From positions 1 through 64,000 of the forward strand of contig NZ_JACIBY010000025.1 in assembly GCF_014195535.1 (NCBI RefSeq): DNA of 64,000 nucleotides, given 5' to 3'. The notes below the pieces were generated by a model. That model saw only the letters and a program-made list of their open reading frames with translations, was not told where the DNA came from and made no database searches. The position numbers and the translations under genes were made by a program. Below, piece by piece: positions 1 through 8,801 of the stretch (positions are counted from its first letter, which is position 1; the number at the start of each line of letters is the position of its first letter). This DNA is from Runella defluvii. Its GTDB lineage: Bacteria > Bacteroidota > Bacteroidia > Cytophagales > Spirosomataceae.

Positions 1-204
1 CCATTCCAAATATTTACACAACTATTTTTGAAAATAATTTGCAACCGCCTAAAAACCAAACTATTACACCTACAAAAAAACACCCAACTCCTCACCAAAA
101 TATCGCAAAACGTGCTCGCACCACCTACTTTTTTTGATTTCAGGGCTAGAAGCCACTTTTTACCTTCTCCGAAATCTGCAAGTTATTCTTGGATAAGGTT
201 TATA

Positions 205-240
205 AATGGGGCAGATTAAAATGAAAGTATCTGCCCCATT
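205..240. terminator. Hairpin terminator after the first permease gene
   Basis: A 12-base inverted repeat (AATGGGGCAGAT at 205-216 with its complement at 229-240) sits just beyond the stop codon of the minus-strand permease at 247. T-rich sequence flanks the stem on the plus-strand side (TTTCCTTTTATT) and a shorter AT-rich stretch on the other, so it may work in both directions. The remaining bases 1-204 hold nothing I can support. Confidence 0.75.
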
Positions 241-246
241 TTCCTT

Positions 247-2931
247 TTATTCTGTTTTTAAGCTCTTAACTGGGTCTGCTAAGGCTGCTTTTATGGCCTG
301 ATAACTGATTGTAAGTAGTGCAATAAACATTGCTGACCCTCCTGCGACCAAGAAAATCCACCATTCTATTGTAATATGGTACGCAAATTCTTGCAACCAC
401 AGCCCCGTAGCCCACCACGCCAGAGGAAATGCAATACCGTTGGCAATTAATACCAACTTCAAAAAGTCTTTGGAAAGTAAGGCGGTGAGATTAACGACGC
501 TTGCTCCAAGCACCTTTCGGACCCCAATTTCCTTGATTCGTTGCTCAGCGGTATAAGTAGCCAAACCAAACAACCCTAAGCAAGCAATAAAAATAGTAGC
601 AAGGGCTGCCCAAATCAGCATGGTTTCGCGGCGGTGGTCATCGGCATAGAAGCGCGCCAATTGTTCATCCAAAAAATGGTACTCCAATAAATGCGCAGGA
701 TCAATTTTTGTCAAGGCGTCATTAATCTTGGCCAAAGTCGTCGGAATATCATTCCCCGTAACTCTTGACGTGAAGTAATCAATCGAATGCACGGGGTTGT
801 TTTGATAAGCCAAAACCATAGGCGCTATTCTTTCACGCAGCGACTGAAAATGGAAGTCCTTTACTATACCTATTACGCGCGCGCGAAAGGTTTCTCTTGA
901 ATTAAGAAGACTGTAGCTTCCTCCCATCGAGCGTTCGGGGATTTCTACCAATTGCCCCACGGCTTCTTTTATGTTCAACATGTTGGCAGCAGTCTCATTT
1001 AAAATAATCGAAGTGGAATCGTTTGCGCCCATGAAATTGCGCCCGTTCACGACCTTTACTTCAAACGTAGTGGCAAAATCTTCATCCACTCCCAACAAAT
1101 ACGAAATCTTATGTTCGTCGCTATTCCCTTCTGGACGAATCTTAACGGTTGGGATATTTTTCCATTCCCCTGGCACCCGCGACATCACCGAGGTATTTTT
1201 CACCGTTGCAATCTTACTGATTTCATTCTTGATGGTTTGGGCATTTTTTCGGACATCGCCCGAATTTATATCCACCACCAACAGTAATTCTTTGGTAAAC
1301 CCTAAGTCTTTGTTGCTGACGTATTGAATTTGTCGGAACAAGACAATTGTTCCAATAATCATTACGACCGAAATTGTAAACTGAAAAACCACCAATCCTT
1401 TGCGCAGCGACAAATCGCCTTTGTTTTGTAACTTGAGCGATTTCAAAAGTGCAAGCGGGCTGAAACGTGACAGCAAAAACGCTGGATAACTCCCCGAAAT
1501 CAAACCCGTCAGCACCACCGCGGCAATCGTGTATAGCCAAATACGGTAATCGGAATGGAAGCCGAGCGAAAGCTGTTTTTCGGTAAAAGCATTGAAAGAG
1601 GGTAAAAAAAGATTGACAAACCCAATCGACAATGCGAAGGAAAGTAACGTTACGAGCAAGGACTCAAACAAAAACTGGTTAATCAAATGGCTGCGAAAAG
1701 CGCCGTTGGCCTTGCGAACACCAATTTCTTTAGAACGGTTGGACGCGCGCGCAGTCGTCAGGTTCATATAATTGATGCAGGCTATCAACAGGACAAATAG
1801 CGCTACTACCCCAAAAATCTTGATGTATAAAATACTGCCTTTCCCCGAACCTACACTGGTAGAACCTCTGGCAATATGGTCAGAATGCAGGCGCATATCA
1901 GTAAGGGGCTGCAACGAATAATCGGTCGTTGTCCCTACTTCAGGTTTATAATTGGCTGCCACCAAGGCATTCATTTTAGTACCCACGGCTTGCGGATGGG
2001 TATTTTCTTTTAGCAAAGCATACACCGTATAATCGTGTGATGACCAGTCAGACGCATTCGATTTCTGAAACTCGGCATCGTCGTTGAACGTACTTTCGGA
2101 TAATAAAGACTCAAAATCGAAACTTGAATTACTCGGATGATTTTTAATGACGGCCGTGATTTTGAAAGGCTTTTCCGTAAAATCAAATCGAAGGGTTTTG
2201 CCAACAACATCGGTGCTATTAAATAGCTTTTTGGCAATTTCCTCCACAATTATGATTGAATTAGGCTCTTTGAGAGCCGTTTGCTTTTCTCCCGAAATTA
2301 CCTCAAAATCAAATACCTTCATAAAATTCTCATCGGCCAAGTTGATGGTCAAATGAGTCTTATTTTTGGTTTCAGGATTCGACAGGTTATCGCGCCCAAA
2401 ACTGGTCATGCGCGCTGTTGTTTCGACTTCTGGAATACTTTTCTTTGATTCTTCGGCTAATTTATAACTTACAGCCGCAACCGTAAGGTCATCGGTTTTG
2501 GTCTTTTTGTGTTCGAGAACTCGGTAAATACGCGACGCATTGCGGTGCTGTTGGTCAAAAGTTAGCTCATCGAACAAATACAAGCCAATAATCAAAAAAC
2601 AAGTGATTCCGAATGTCAGGCCAGCCACATTGAGGGCCGTGTACAATTTGTGACGAGTAAGGGTACGAAATGCGATTTTTAGGTAGTTGCGTAACATAGT
2701 TGGGCTGTATAAATAGGTTGTTGGATACGGGTTGGGCTTCCGTTTGATGTTTGACCATCGAACGTACGTCAGGGCATCGCGCCAATAGCGTTGACGGGCG
2801 TTTGTTTCACCCAAACGTTGGCTACGGCGTTGATACCGTTCATGCAAATCGCCCATCACTTCCTCCCGCAAATGTGGTGCGAGCAGGCGACTAAGCCATT
2901 TGTCAATCCAAGCAGGCGGTTGATATTTCAT
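247..2931 (-). CDS. MacB/FtsX-type ABC permease with N-terminal prefix domain (unit 1, second permease)
   Basis: This 894-residue inner-membrane protein is a two-FtsX-half permease of the MacB class. Residues 1-80 form a cytoplasmic prefix (HLREEVMGDLHERYQ) ending at SPTMLRNYLKIAFR, where prefix-free relatives start. The first membrane segment is near 98-120, followed by a large periplasmic MacB-like domain, three membrane segments with the FtsX motif ACINYMNLTTARASNRSKEIGVRK, a second periplasmic domain and a final trio with EQRIKEIGVRKVLGASV. It ends in NPVKSLK plus two residues, as its paralogues do. There is no ATPase domain, so it must borrow an ATPase, probably the one at 23455-24132. 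It starts 3 bases after the preceding permease stop, so the two are co-translated. The substrate is unknown; MacB-like proteins move lipoproteins, peptides or drugs, or signal mechanically. Confidence 0.93.
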   Translation of the reverse strand: MKYQPPAWIDKWLSRLLAPHLREEVMGDLHERYQRRSQRLGETNARQRYWRDALTYVRWSNIKRKPNPYPTTYLYSPTMLRNYLKIAFRTLTRHKLYTALNVAGLTFGITCFLIIGLYLFDELTFDQQHRNASRIYRVLEHKKTKTDDLTVAAVSYKLAEESKKSIPEVETTARMTSFGRDNLSNPETKNKTHLTINLADENFMKVFDFEVISGEKQTALKEPNSIIIVEEIAKKLFNSTDVVGKTLRFDFTEKPFKITAVIKNHPSNSSFDFESLLSESTFNDDAEFQKSNASDWSSHDYTVYALLKENTHPQAVGTKMNALVAANYKPEVGTTTDYSLQPLTDMRLHSDHIARGSTSVGSGKGSILYIKIFGVVALFVLLIACINYMNLTTARASNRSKEIGVRKANGAFRSHLINQFLFESLLVTLLSFALSIGFVNLFLPSFNAFTEKQLSLGFHSDYRIWLYTIAAVVLTGLISGSYPAFLLSRFSPLALLKSLKLQNKGDLSLRKGLVVFQFTISVVMIIGTIVLFRQIQYVSNKDLGFTKELLLVVDINSGDVRKNAQTIKNEISKIATVKNTSVMSRVPGEWKNIPTVKIRPEGNSDEHKISYLLGVDEDFATTFEVKVVNGRNFMGANDSTSIILNETAANMLNIKEAVGQLVEIPERSMGGSYSLLNSRETFRARVIGIVKDFHFQSLRERIAPMVLAYQNNPVHSIDYFTSRVTGNDIPTTLAKINDALTKIDPAHLLEYHFLDEQLARFYADDHRRETMLIWAALATIFIACLGLFGLATYTAEQRIKEIGVRKVLGASVVNLTALLSKDFLKLVLIANGIAFPLAWWATGLWLQEFAYHITIEWWIFLVAGGSAMFIALLTISYQAIKAALADPVKSLKTE

Positions 2932-2934
2932 GCT

Positions 2935-5553
2935 CTATTCCGTCTTCAATGATTTTATTGGATTCATCAGCGCAGCCCTGATGGCTTGGTAACTGACCGT
3001 CAGCAAGGCAATTGCGATAGCCCCCAAGCCTGCCGCCGCAAATATCCACCACGATAATTCGGTGCGGTACTCATAATGCTGTAGCCAATCGTTGAGCAAA
3101 TAGTAGGAAATTGGCGCTGCGATGAAGCACGCAATCAACACCAGTAAGGCAAAATCTTTGGAAAGCATTTGCCAAAGCCCAGCTACACTAGCGCCCAACA
3201 CTTTTCGGATGCCGATTTCTTTGATACGTTGCTCGGCAATAAACGAGGCTAATCCAAACAACCCTAAACACGAAATCAGTACCGCTAAAAGAGCAAAGAA
3301 GGCCGCGAGTTTGCCGATTCGTTCCTCGTCGCTGAACTTCCGACCATAGACTTCATCCACAAAACTATACTCAAACGGCGCTTCGGGATTGTATTTTTTG
3401 AATACGGCAGCCACCTTATCCAATGCCTTGCTTGTGCCCAATTGGGGAGAAAGTTTGAAGCTAATCGTGTTGACTGCGTTGTAATTAATGGTATAAAAAG
3501 CAGCGTTAACAGGCTCAAAAGGCGATTGTCGAATCATGTTTTTAATGACCCCGATTACTTTATATTCCTTACCACTTCGGACGATTTCGCCGATGGGGTT
3601 TTTGAAGCCCATTAGCTTCAATGCCGCTTCGTTGATAATCATAGCCGAAGAATCGGTAGAGAACTTTCTTGAAAAATCACGCCCCTCTATCACTTTCCAA
3701 CCTACCGTTTTGCCAAAATCGTGGGTAACTTGATTCGCCATGAACAACGGTTGGGTATTCGGCGTTTTTCCTTTCCAAGAAATATTGGTGGTTCCTCCAT
3801 ACTGACCTGTAATAGAACCACCCGACTCCGCAAATTCGACTACTGCGCCCGTATTAAGCAAATCATTCCGCAAAGCGTCATAATGAGCGTAGAGTTCGGG
3901 CGTGTTCATGTTGATTTCTACCAAACTACTACACTCATAGCCCGAAGGACGGTCTTTAGCGTGTTGAATCTGCCGAAAAACGGTGATGATGCCAATAATT
4001 AACGTAACTGAAACCGTAAACTGAAAAACCACCAACACTTTGCGAGGAACGGAAGCAAATCTCGATGCTTTGAAAGTGCCTTTCAATACCTTAATCGGCT
4101 GAAAGGAAGACAGATAGAGTGCTGGATAACTGCCCGCAATCAACCCCGTAAGCAAGCTAAAACCTAACCCAAATAGCCAAAACCAAGGGTTAGCCCATAA
4201 AATGGAAACTCGTTTATCTGCGATTTCATTGAAAAAGGGTAGAGCGAGTTGCGCAAAAAGCAACGCCAACACAAATGCTACGAGGGTAATGACAAACGAC
4301 TCACTCAAAAATTGAAAAATCAATTGGCCACGTACCGAACCAACCGACTTGCGAATGCCGACCTCTTTGGCTCGTTTTTCGGAACGGGCGGTGCTTAGGT
4401 TCATAAAATTGATGCAAGCCAATAGCAAAACAAACACCCCAATGGCACCAAAAAGCCAAACAAAGTAAACAATGCCACCCGCGTTTTTCCCATCTTTAAA
4501 ATCGGTGTACAGATGCCATTGCTCCATCGGATGTAAGAAAAAGGCAGGTTTGTAGCCTGGCGGGTCTTTGCGTTTCATGCGAATATCCTTGATTTTGGCC
4601 GAAACTGCCTCCGCACTTGATCCTTCTTTTAATTGCGCAAATACCTGAAAGGAATTCTCATCCCATTCGTCCAACGCTCTTTTGACATACGCATCGTTGG
4701 CTACAAACAACTCCCAAGGTGCCAGGAAGAGTACGTCACGAAAGGCGCTGTTATACGGCAAGTCTTCATACACGCCTGTCACTTTCACGTCAGTTTTGTT
4801 GCCCATCCTGATAATTTTATTCAGCGGATTTTCGGTACCGAAAAATGCTTTTGCCACCGACTCAGAAAGGAAAATTGTGTGGACGTCTTTCAATCCGTCA
4901 GCGCTACCCGCCAACATCTTGAAAGACATCATATCCACAAAGGCTGGTTGTACATAATTGCCACTTTTTGTCAATTTTTTATCACCTGCCGCCAGAATCA
5001 CGTCACGGGTGTAAGTGGAAAGGCTGGTCGCCTGAAAATCAGGGTACTTGCTGCGCAACTCCTCCGCCATTGGAATGGGGACAGAGTTGTACGAAGAAAT
5101 CGTCCCGTCAAAATTCACAAACTGCCATACTTGGGCGATTCGATCGTAGTTTTTGTGGCTTTTATTGAACGATAATTCGTCCCAAACCCACAGGCCAATC
5201 AGCATCGCCACGGCCATTCCCGTAGCGAGCCCAAAGATGTTGATAAAGGAGTAACCTTTGTTTTTCAACAGGTTACGAAAAGCGATTTTGAAATAATTGC
5301 GTAACATAGTAGGGCTGTATGTATAGGTTGTTGGATACGGATTGGGCTTCCGTTTGATGTTTGACCATCGAACGTACGTCAGAGCATCGCGCCAATAGCG
5401 TTGACGGGCGTTCATTTCACCCAAACGTTGGCTGCGGCGTTGATACCGTTCGTGCAAATCACCCATGATTTCCTCCCGAAGGTGTGGAGCCACCAAGCGA
5501 TGCAGAAACTCATCGAGCCTCGGAAAAGGGCTTCTATTTTTTAGTGTTTTCAT
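2935..5553 (-). CDS. MacB/FtsX-type ABC permease with prefix domain (unit 1, first permease)
   Basis: About 872 residues from the ATG at 5551-5553. A TTG nine bases upstream would add three residues, and I prefer the ATG. The prefix (residues about 15-88) is almost the same as that of the next gene, even in DNA. The body differs and is closest to the permease at 14491-17127: both share ACINFMNLSTARSEKRAKEV and a DRP.GY segment before the second periplasmic domain. The first membrane segment is near residues 105-125, and the FtsX C-terminal block EQRIKEIGIRKVLGASV is intact. It follows the PadR gene by 13 bases, so PadR and permease are one transcript. The mosaic of prefix and body suggests local gene conversion. 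Confidence 0.93.
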   Translation of the reverse strand: MKTLKNRSPFPRLDEFLHRLVAPHLREEIMGDLHERYQRRSQRLGEMNARQRYWRDALTYVRWSNIKRKPNPYPTTYTYSPTMLRNYFKIAFRNLLKNKGYSFINIFGLATGMAVAMLIGLWVWDELSFNKSHKNYDRIAQVWQFVNFDGTISSYNSVPIPMAEELRSKYPDFQATSLSTYTRDVILAAGDKKLTKSGNYVQPAFVDMMSFKMLAGSADGLKDVHTIFLSESVAKAFFGTENPLNKIIRMGNKTDVKVTGVYEDLPYNSAFRDVLFLAPWELFVANDAYVKRALDEWDENSFQVFAQLKEGSSAEAVSAKIKDIRMKRKDPPGYKPAFFLHPMEQWHLYTDFKDGKNAGGIVYFVWLFGAIGVFVLLLACINFMNLSTARSEKRAKEVGIRKSVGSVRGQLIFQFLSESFVITLVAFVLALLFAQLALPFFNEIADKRVSILWANPWFWLFGLGFSLLTGLIAGSYPALYLSSFQPIKVLKGTFKASRFASVPRKVLVVFQFTVSVTLIIGIITVFRQIQHAKDRPSGYECSSLVEINMNTPELYAHYDALRNDLLNTGAVVEFAESGGSITGQYGGTTNISWKGKTPNTQPLFMANQVTHDFGKTVGWKVIEGRDFSRKFSTDSSAMIINEAALKLMGFKNPIGEIVRSGKEYKVIGVIKNMIRQSPFEPVNAAFYTINYNAVNTISFKLSPQLGTSKALDKVAAVFKKYNPEAPFEYSFVDEVYGRKFSDEERIGKLAAFFALLAVLISCLGLFGLASFIAEQRIKEIGIRKVLGASVAGLWQMLSKDFALLVLIACFIAAPISYYLLNDWLQHYEYRTELSWWIFAAAGLGAIAIALLTVSYQAIRAALMNPIKSLKTE

Positions 5554-5566
5554 TGTGGCCAAAGCA

Positions 5567-5902
5567 TTAGCTCCATTTTAAAGTCACTTGAGGCACAATG
5601 CGCTCCCAAAGTCGGTTTCGGACTTGGCGTACGTCGTTCAGGACTCTTCCACCCAGAGCAGTTACCGTGAATAAGCGCTTACGCCGCCCGCCGCGTTCGG
5701 CAGTAGCTTCGCCCAAAAGCGAAGTCACGTAGCCTTTTTGTTCGAGCCGCTGCAACGCGGCATGAACCGCCCCCGTACTGACGGTTTGTCCCGTTTCTTG
5801 TTCCAATTCTTCGGCAACAGACACCGAGTAGGCATGGGGGGCAAGAACGGCTACGGTCAAGAGCACCACCTCTTCAAATTCACCTAAATCACTTCTTCGC
5901 AT
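5567..5902 (-). CDS. PadR family transcriptional regulator (unit 1)
   Basis: A 111-residue winged-helix protein of the short PadR type. Residues 5-40 (LGEFEEVVLLTVAVL, then EELEQETGQTVS) give the first helices. AVHAALQRLEQKGYVTS is the recognition helix and wing entry, and AERGGRRKRLFTVTALG is the wing with its conserved basic tip. No ligand-binding extension is present. It is the first gene of a PadR-permease-permease unit. A sigma-54-like element lies about 40 bases upstream and a tandem palindrome about 100 bases upstream. PadR proteins usually repress their own operon, so this one probably autoregulates the two permeases. Its wing motif is nearly the same as those of the PadR genes at 11453 and 19939. 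Confidence 0.93.
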   Translation of the reverse strand: MRRSDLGEFEEVVLLTVAVLAPHAYSVSVAEELEQETGQTVSTGAVHAALQRLEQKGYVTSLLGEATAERGGRRKRLFTVTALGGRVLNDVRQVRNRLWERIVPQVTLKWS

Positions 5903-5933
5903 GCGTAATTTTTATTTCATCTATTTCTGTATA

Positions 5934-5948
5934 TAAAATACCTTGCCA
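5934..5948 (-). promoter_or_regulatory. Candidate sigma-54 promoter of PadR unit 1
   Basis: Read on the minus strand, TGGCAA-GGTAT-TTTA has the -24 element spaced as in the sigma-54 consensus TGGCAC-N5-TTGC, but the -12 half is weak. It ends 31 bases before the PadR start codon. The palindrome pair at 6001-6038 lies 52 bases further upstream, the same distance as in the divergent promoter region at 25.8 kb, which is the main reason to believe it. Confidence 0.5.
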
Positions 5949-5955
5949 AGAAAAA

Positions 5956-5986
5956 AAGCACCGATTTTGATGTAAAATCGGTGCTT
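5956..5986 (-). terminator. Rho-independent terminator after the 6250-8649 permease
   Basis: A perfect 13-base inverted repeat (AAGCACCGATTTT at 5956-5968, complement at 5974-5986) with a 5-base loop is followed on the minus strand by a run of T (plus-strand A at 5951-5957). It separates unit 2 from unit 1 and lies between the enhancer and the promoter of unit 1. Confidence 0.85.
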
Positions 5987-6000
5987 CGTTTAGATTGAAT

Positions 6001-6038
6001 TGTCCAAAAACGGACAGTTTCCAGTACGTCAACGGACA
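6001..6038. promoter_or_regulatory. Tandem palindrome, probable enhancer for the sigma-54 regulator (site A)
   Basis: Two 16-base sites begin 22 bases apart: TGTCCA-AAAA-CGGACA (6001-6016, one mismatch from perfect) and AGTACG-TCAA-CGGACA (6023-6038, conserved right half). The same paired arrangement occurs at 12056-12092 and 25794-25830. The third copy lies upstream of the response regulator's own gene, so the likely binding protein is that NtrC-class regulator. Confidence 0.7.
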
Positions 6039-6249
6039 GTCTGTTTACCGTTTGGGGTTTACTGTTTGAGGTTTAGGGTTTAGTTTTTTGGGCTTATACT
6101 TTGCTTTTTGCCCTTTGCAAACTTGCCCTTTGGAGTTTTGCCTTTTTCGGTTCATGCTTTGCTTTCTACAAATTTGCCACTTGCAAACTTGCCCACTTTT
6201 TCGCCCTTTGCGGTTTAAAATTTTACATTTTTCGGTTCATTCTTTTGCC

Positions 6250-8649
6250 CTACTCCGTCTTCAACGCCTCAACGGGATCGGCCAAAGCGGCTTTGGCACT
6301 ACGGAAACTGAGGGTAAGAAACGCAATTAGCACCGTCAAGAGTCCTGCCAAGGTCGGGATAAGCCAGTTCACTTCGATGCGATAGGCAAAATCGGCCAAC
6401 CACTCATTCATTAAGTACCAAGCCGCAGGCGTAGCCAGTACAATAGCGACCAAAATGGGTTTTAAAAAGTCGATGGAAAGGAGCTGTACAATGCTTGCGA
6501 CCGAAGCTCCGAGCACCTTCCGAACGCCAATTTCTTTGGTGCGCCGAGCCACGACCAACAAAACGAGGCCGTACAATCCCAAACATCCGATGAGAATGGC
6601 AACGACCGAAAAAACACTCGCCAACCGAACCGTCAATTGTTCGGTTTCGTAAAATTTTGCCAATTGTTCATCAAGGTATTCGTAGCTAAACACCTCATTT
6701 GGATAGATTTTTTGCCACGTTTGCCGAACGTGATTAAGGGTTTTGGAGGGAGAAGCTGCCGCAACCCGTACGCCTACTTTTCGATAACGGGCAGTTTGGG
6801 TGGAAATCACACAAGGTTCAATCTGTTCGCGTAATGAGCGTAAATGAAAATCTTTGACCACTCCCACCACGGGCGCAGCGACGGGCGACAAGTACGTTTC
6901 TATTTTATGGCCTAGTATGTCGTTGGGGTCTTTGATGTTTAGTTTTTTGAGCAACGCCTCGTTGACCACATATTCCCGAATGGTATCCGACGGCGCGACG
7001 TTCCTTCCTGCTACCAATTGCAGCCCGTAGGTTTTGAGGTAATCGGCATCCCCCAATCGTTCTCGTATCGGAAAAGCTTCCCATTGAGCACGGTTGTCAA
7101 ATTTGAACGAGCCACCGTTCATGACCGAAGCCGACGGTGGACGATACGCCGCACTTACCGACTGTATTTCGGGGTATTGAAGCAAGGAATTTTTAAACGC
7201 CGTGAGGGCTGTTGGGGAAGGGTCAGGTAGGTTGACGACCAATACGTTGTCTTTTTTAAAACCCAAATCCGATTGCTCCACGTACTTCATTTGCCTCGTC
7301 ACGACCATTGTACCAATAAGTAAAGCTTGACAAATGGCAAATTGCACCACAATCATCGACTGCCGCAGGGACAAACCTCCCTTTTTCGGCAGAACTCCTT
7401 TCCCTTTTAACGCCTGCCAGGGGCTAAAGCCCGACATCATAAACGCAGGATACCCACCCGCCAATCCAATGATACCAACCAAAAGTACCGTCAGTAATAG
7501 CGTCGCTTGGGCATTGAGGGTAAAAGTCAAATTCAATCCTAACCATTGATTAACAAAAGGTAAAATTAACACGACTAAAAGCCCAGCCCCAATCGCCGCC
7601 GTCGTCACAATCAGCGCGGTTTCTAGCAAAAATTGGCGCATTACTTGCCATTTGCTACTTCCCAACGTTTTGCGGATGCCAATTTCTTTGGCCCGACTCA
7701 ACGACTGCGCCGTGGCTAAGTTGATAAAATTGAGGCAGGCAATTAGAATCAAAAACGCGCCAATCCACCCCAGCGACCACAACAACGAGCGCTGAATCAA
7801 TGCCCCACCCGTTCGTTTTACATCGAAATGCACCTCCGACAACGGTTGAATGTGAAACTGGAAAACCGAGGCATCTTTGCCATAGTGTTTTTGAGCAAGC
7901 GCAGGAAAGGCCGCTGCCACCTGAGCCGCTGAGCTTGGGTTTTTGAGCGTAAGATAAACGCGGTCAGTAGAGTTGAGTGCCCACCAATCGTTCAGGTTTT
8001 GGTCGGGAAGTAGATGCGAGAACGTGCCCATCGAAATAAACAACTGCACATCGTTATTGGTCGTACGTGGAGGGTCGGCTAAAACGCCAGTCACTTTTAC
8101 TTTGGTCAAGTGATTCAAATCCAACACTTTACCGATGGGGTCTTCGTTACCAAAGTATTTTTTTGCCCAAGTTTCGGTAAGTACTACGGTATTGGGTTCT
8201 CGAAGAGATGTCTTAGGGTTTCCTTTAAGCCACTGATAATCAAAAACATCAAACCATTCTGATTCAATCAAAGCACCCGTATTTTGTTCTAAAAAACGTT
8301 GAGAACTCCCGTTTTTAGAGCTGGGAAAGCTCACAGTCAGCTCACGCAATGTTTTCAGCGAAGTCGCTTGCTCTACTTGCGAAAACTCGTCGCGAAGCAC
8401 CTTGGCCATGGGGAGAGGAGCCTCGGGGTAGGTTTCTACGGAGCCATCTTCTAAATGCAAATCTACCACAATCCGAAAAATGCGGTCGAATTTTTGATGG
8501 TGACGGTCGGTACTGAGGTGATACGAAATGAAAAGAAAAATCAGGATTCCCCCCGCCATTCCGACGGTGAGTCCCAAGACGTTAAGCGTAGTGTACGTCC
8601 GATAATGGCGGAGGTTACGCAGAGCGATGGTGAGGTAATTTTTGAGCAT
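6250..8649 (-). CDS. MacB/FtsX-type ABC permease without prefix (unit 2, last gene)
   Basis: A 799-residue permease that starts directly at MLKNYLTIALRNL, the point where the prefix ends in its longer paralogues. The first membrane segment is at about 21-43, followed by the periplasmic domain, then ACLNFINLATAQSLSRAKEIGIRKTLG near residues 305-330 and the second FtsX trio with RRTKEIGVRKVLGASVASIVQLLS near the C-terminus. It ends in DPVEALKTE. It lies 152 bases after the 884-residue permease, with an inverted-repeat element between them (8732-8794), so co-transcription is likely but expression may be uneven. A strong terminator follows it. The substrate is unknown. Confidence 0.92.
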   Translation of the reverse strand: MLKNYLTIALRNLRHYRTYTTLNVLGLTVGMAGGILIFLFISYHLSTDRHHQKFDRIFRIVVDLHLEDGSVETYPEAPLPMAKVLRDEFSQVEQATSLKTLRELTVSFPSSKNGSSQRFLEQNTGALIESEWFDVFDYQWLKGNPKTSLREPNTVVLTETWAKKYFGNEDPIGKVLDLNHLTKVKVTGVLADPPRTTNNDVQLFISMGTFSHLLPDQNLNDWWALNSTDRVYLTLKNPSSAAQVAAAFPALAQKHYGKDASVFQFHIQPLSEVHFDVKRTGGALIQRSLLWSLGWIGAFLILIACLNFINLATAQSLSRAKEIGIRKTLGSSKWQVMRQFLLETALIVTTAAIGAGLLVVLILPFVNQWLGLNLTFTLNAQATLLLTVLLVGIIGLAGGYPAFMMSGFSPWQALKGKGVLPKKGGLSLRQSMIVVQFAICQALLIGTMVVTRQMKYVEQSDLGFKKDNVLVVNLPDPSPTALTAFKNSLLQYPEIQSVSAAYRPPSASVMNGGSFKFDNRAQWEAFPIRERLGDADYLKTYGLQLVAGRNVAPSDTIREYVVNEALLKKLNIKDPNDILGHKIETYLSPVAAPVVGVVKDFHLRSLREQIEPCVISTQTARYRKVGVRVAAASPSKTLNHVRQTWQKIYPNEVFSYEYLDEQLAKFYETEQLTVRLASVFSVVAILIGCLGLYGLVLLVVARRTKEIGVRKVLGASVASIVQLLSIDFLKPILVAIVLATPAAWYLMNEWLADFAYRIEVNWLIPTLAGLLTVLIAFLTLSFRSAKAALADPVEALKTE

Positions 8650-8731
8650 AAAATAGCAGTGGCGTTATTTTATCTCGAAATTACTCAGAACCTTCTACAG
8701 ACGACCGTTAAAAAATGTTAAGTGTTTTTGT

Positions 8732-8794
8732 AAGTCCTTCCAAGTTTTGAAAACGGGGACGCCCAGTCGGGGACGCCCAGTCTTGGAAGGACTT
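8732..8794. repeat. Inverted repeat element with a duplicated loop
   Basis: A perfect 13-base inverted repeat (AAGTCCTTCCAAG at 8732-8744, complement at 8782-8794) encloses two exact tandem copies of GGGGACGCCCAGTC (8755-8768, 8769-8782). It could act as a leaky terminator after the permease that ends at 8802. The stem resembles the CTCCAAGTTTTTGAAACTTGGAG stem of the terminator at 41291, so it may belong to a dispersed hairpin family. Confidence 0.7.
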
Positions 8795-8801
8795 GTCTCC
8801 C

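Larger units (their letters stand above)
5903..6249. other. Intergenic region with terminator, sigma-54 element, palindromes and low-complexity repeats
   Basis: This 347-base gap holds, from low to high coordinate, the PadR promoter element (5934-5948), a terminator for the upstream permease (5956-5986) and a tandem palindrome (6001-6038). After these comes a degenerate GGTTTA-rich stretch (about 6041-6085). It ends with two exact copies of TTGCAAACTTGCCC at 6115-6128 and 6181-6194 in TTTGCC-rich sequence. The short ORFs here are low-complexity and unlike any protein I know, so I do not call a gene. Confidence 0.7.

Noticed and set aside
28-219. 63-residue ORF at the window start on the plus strand
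   Set aside because: Low-complexity, Asn/Lys/Pro-rich composition, no motif, and it overlaps the terminator at 205-240.
6041-6090. GTTTAGGGTTTAG-like stretch as a telomere-type or replication repeat
   Set aside because: The copies are irregular and few; low-complexity intergenic DNA is enough to explain it.
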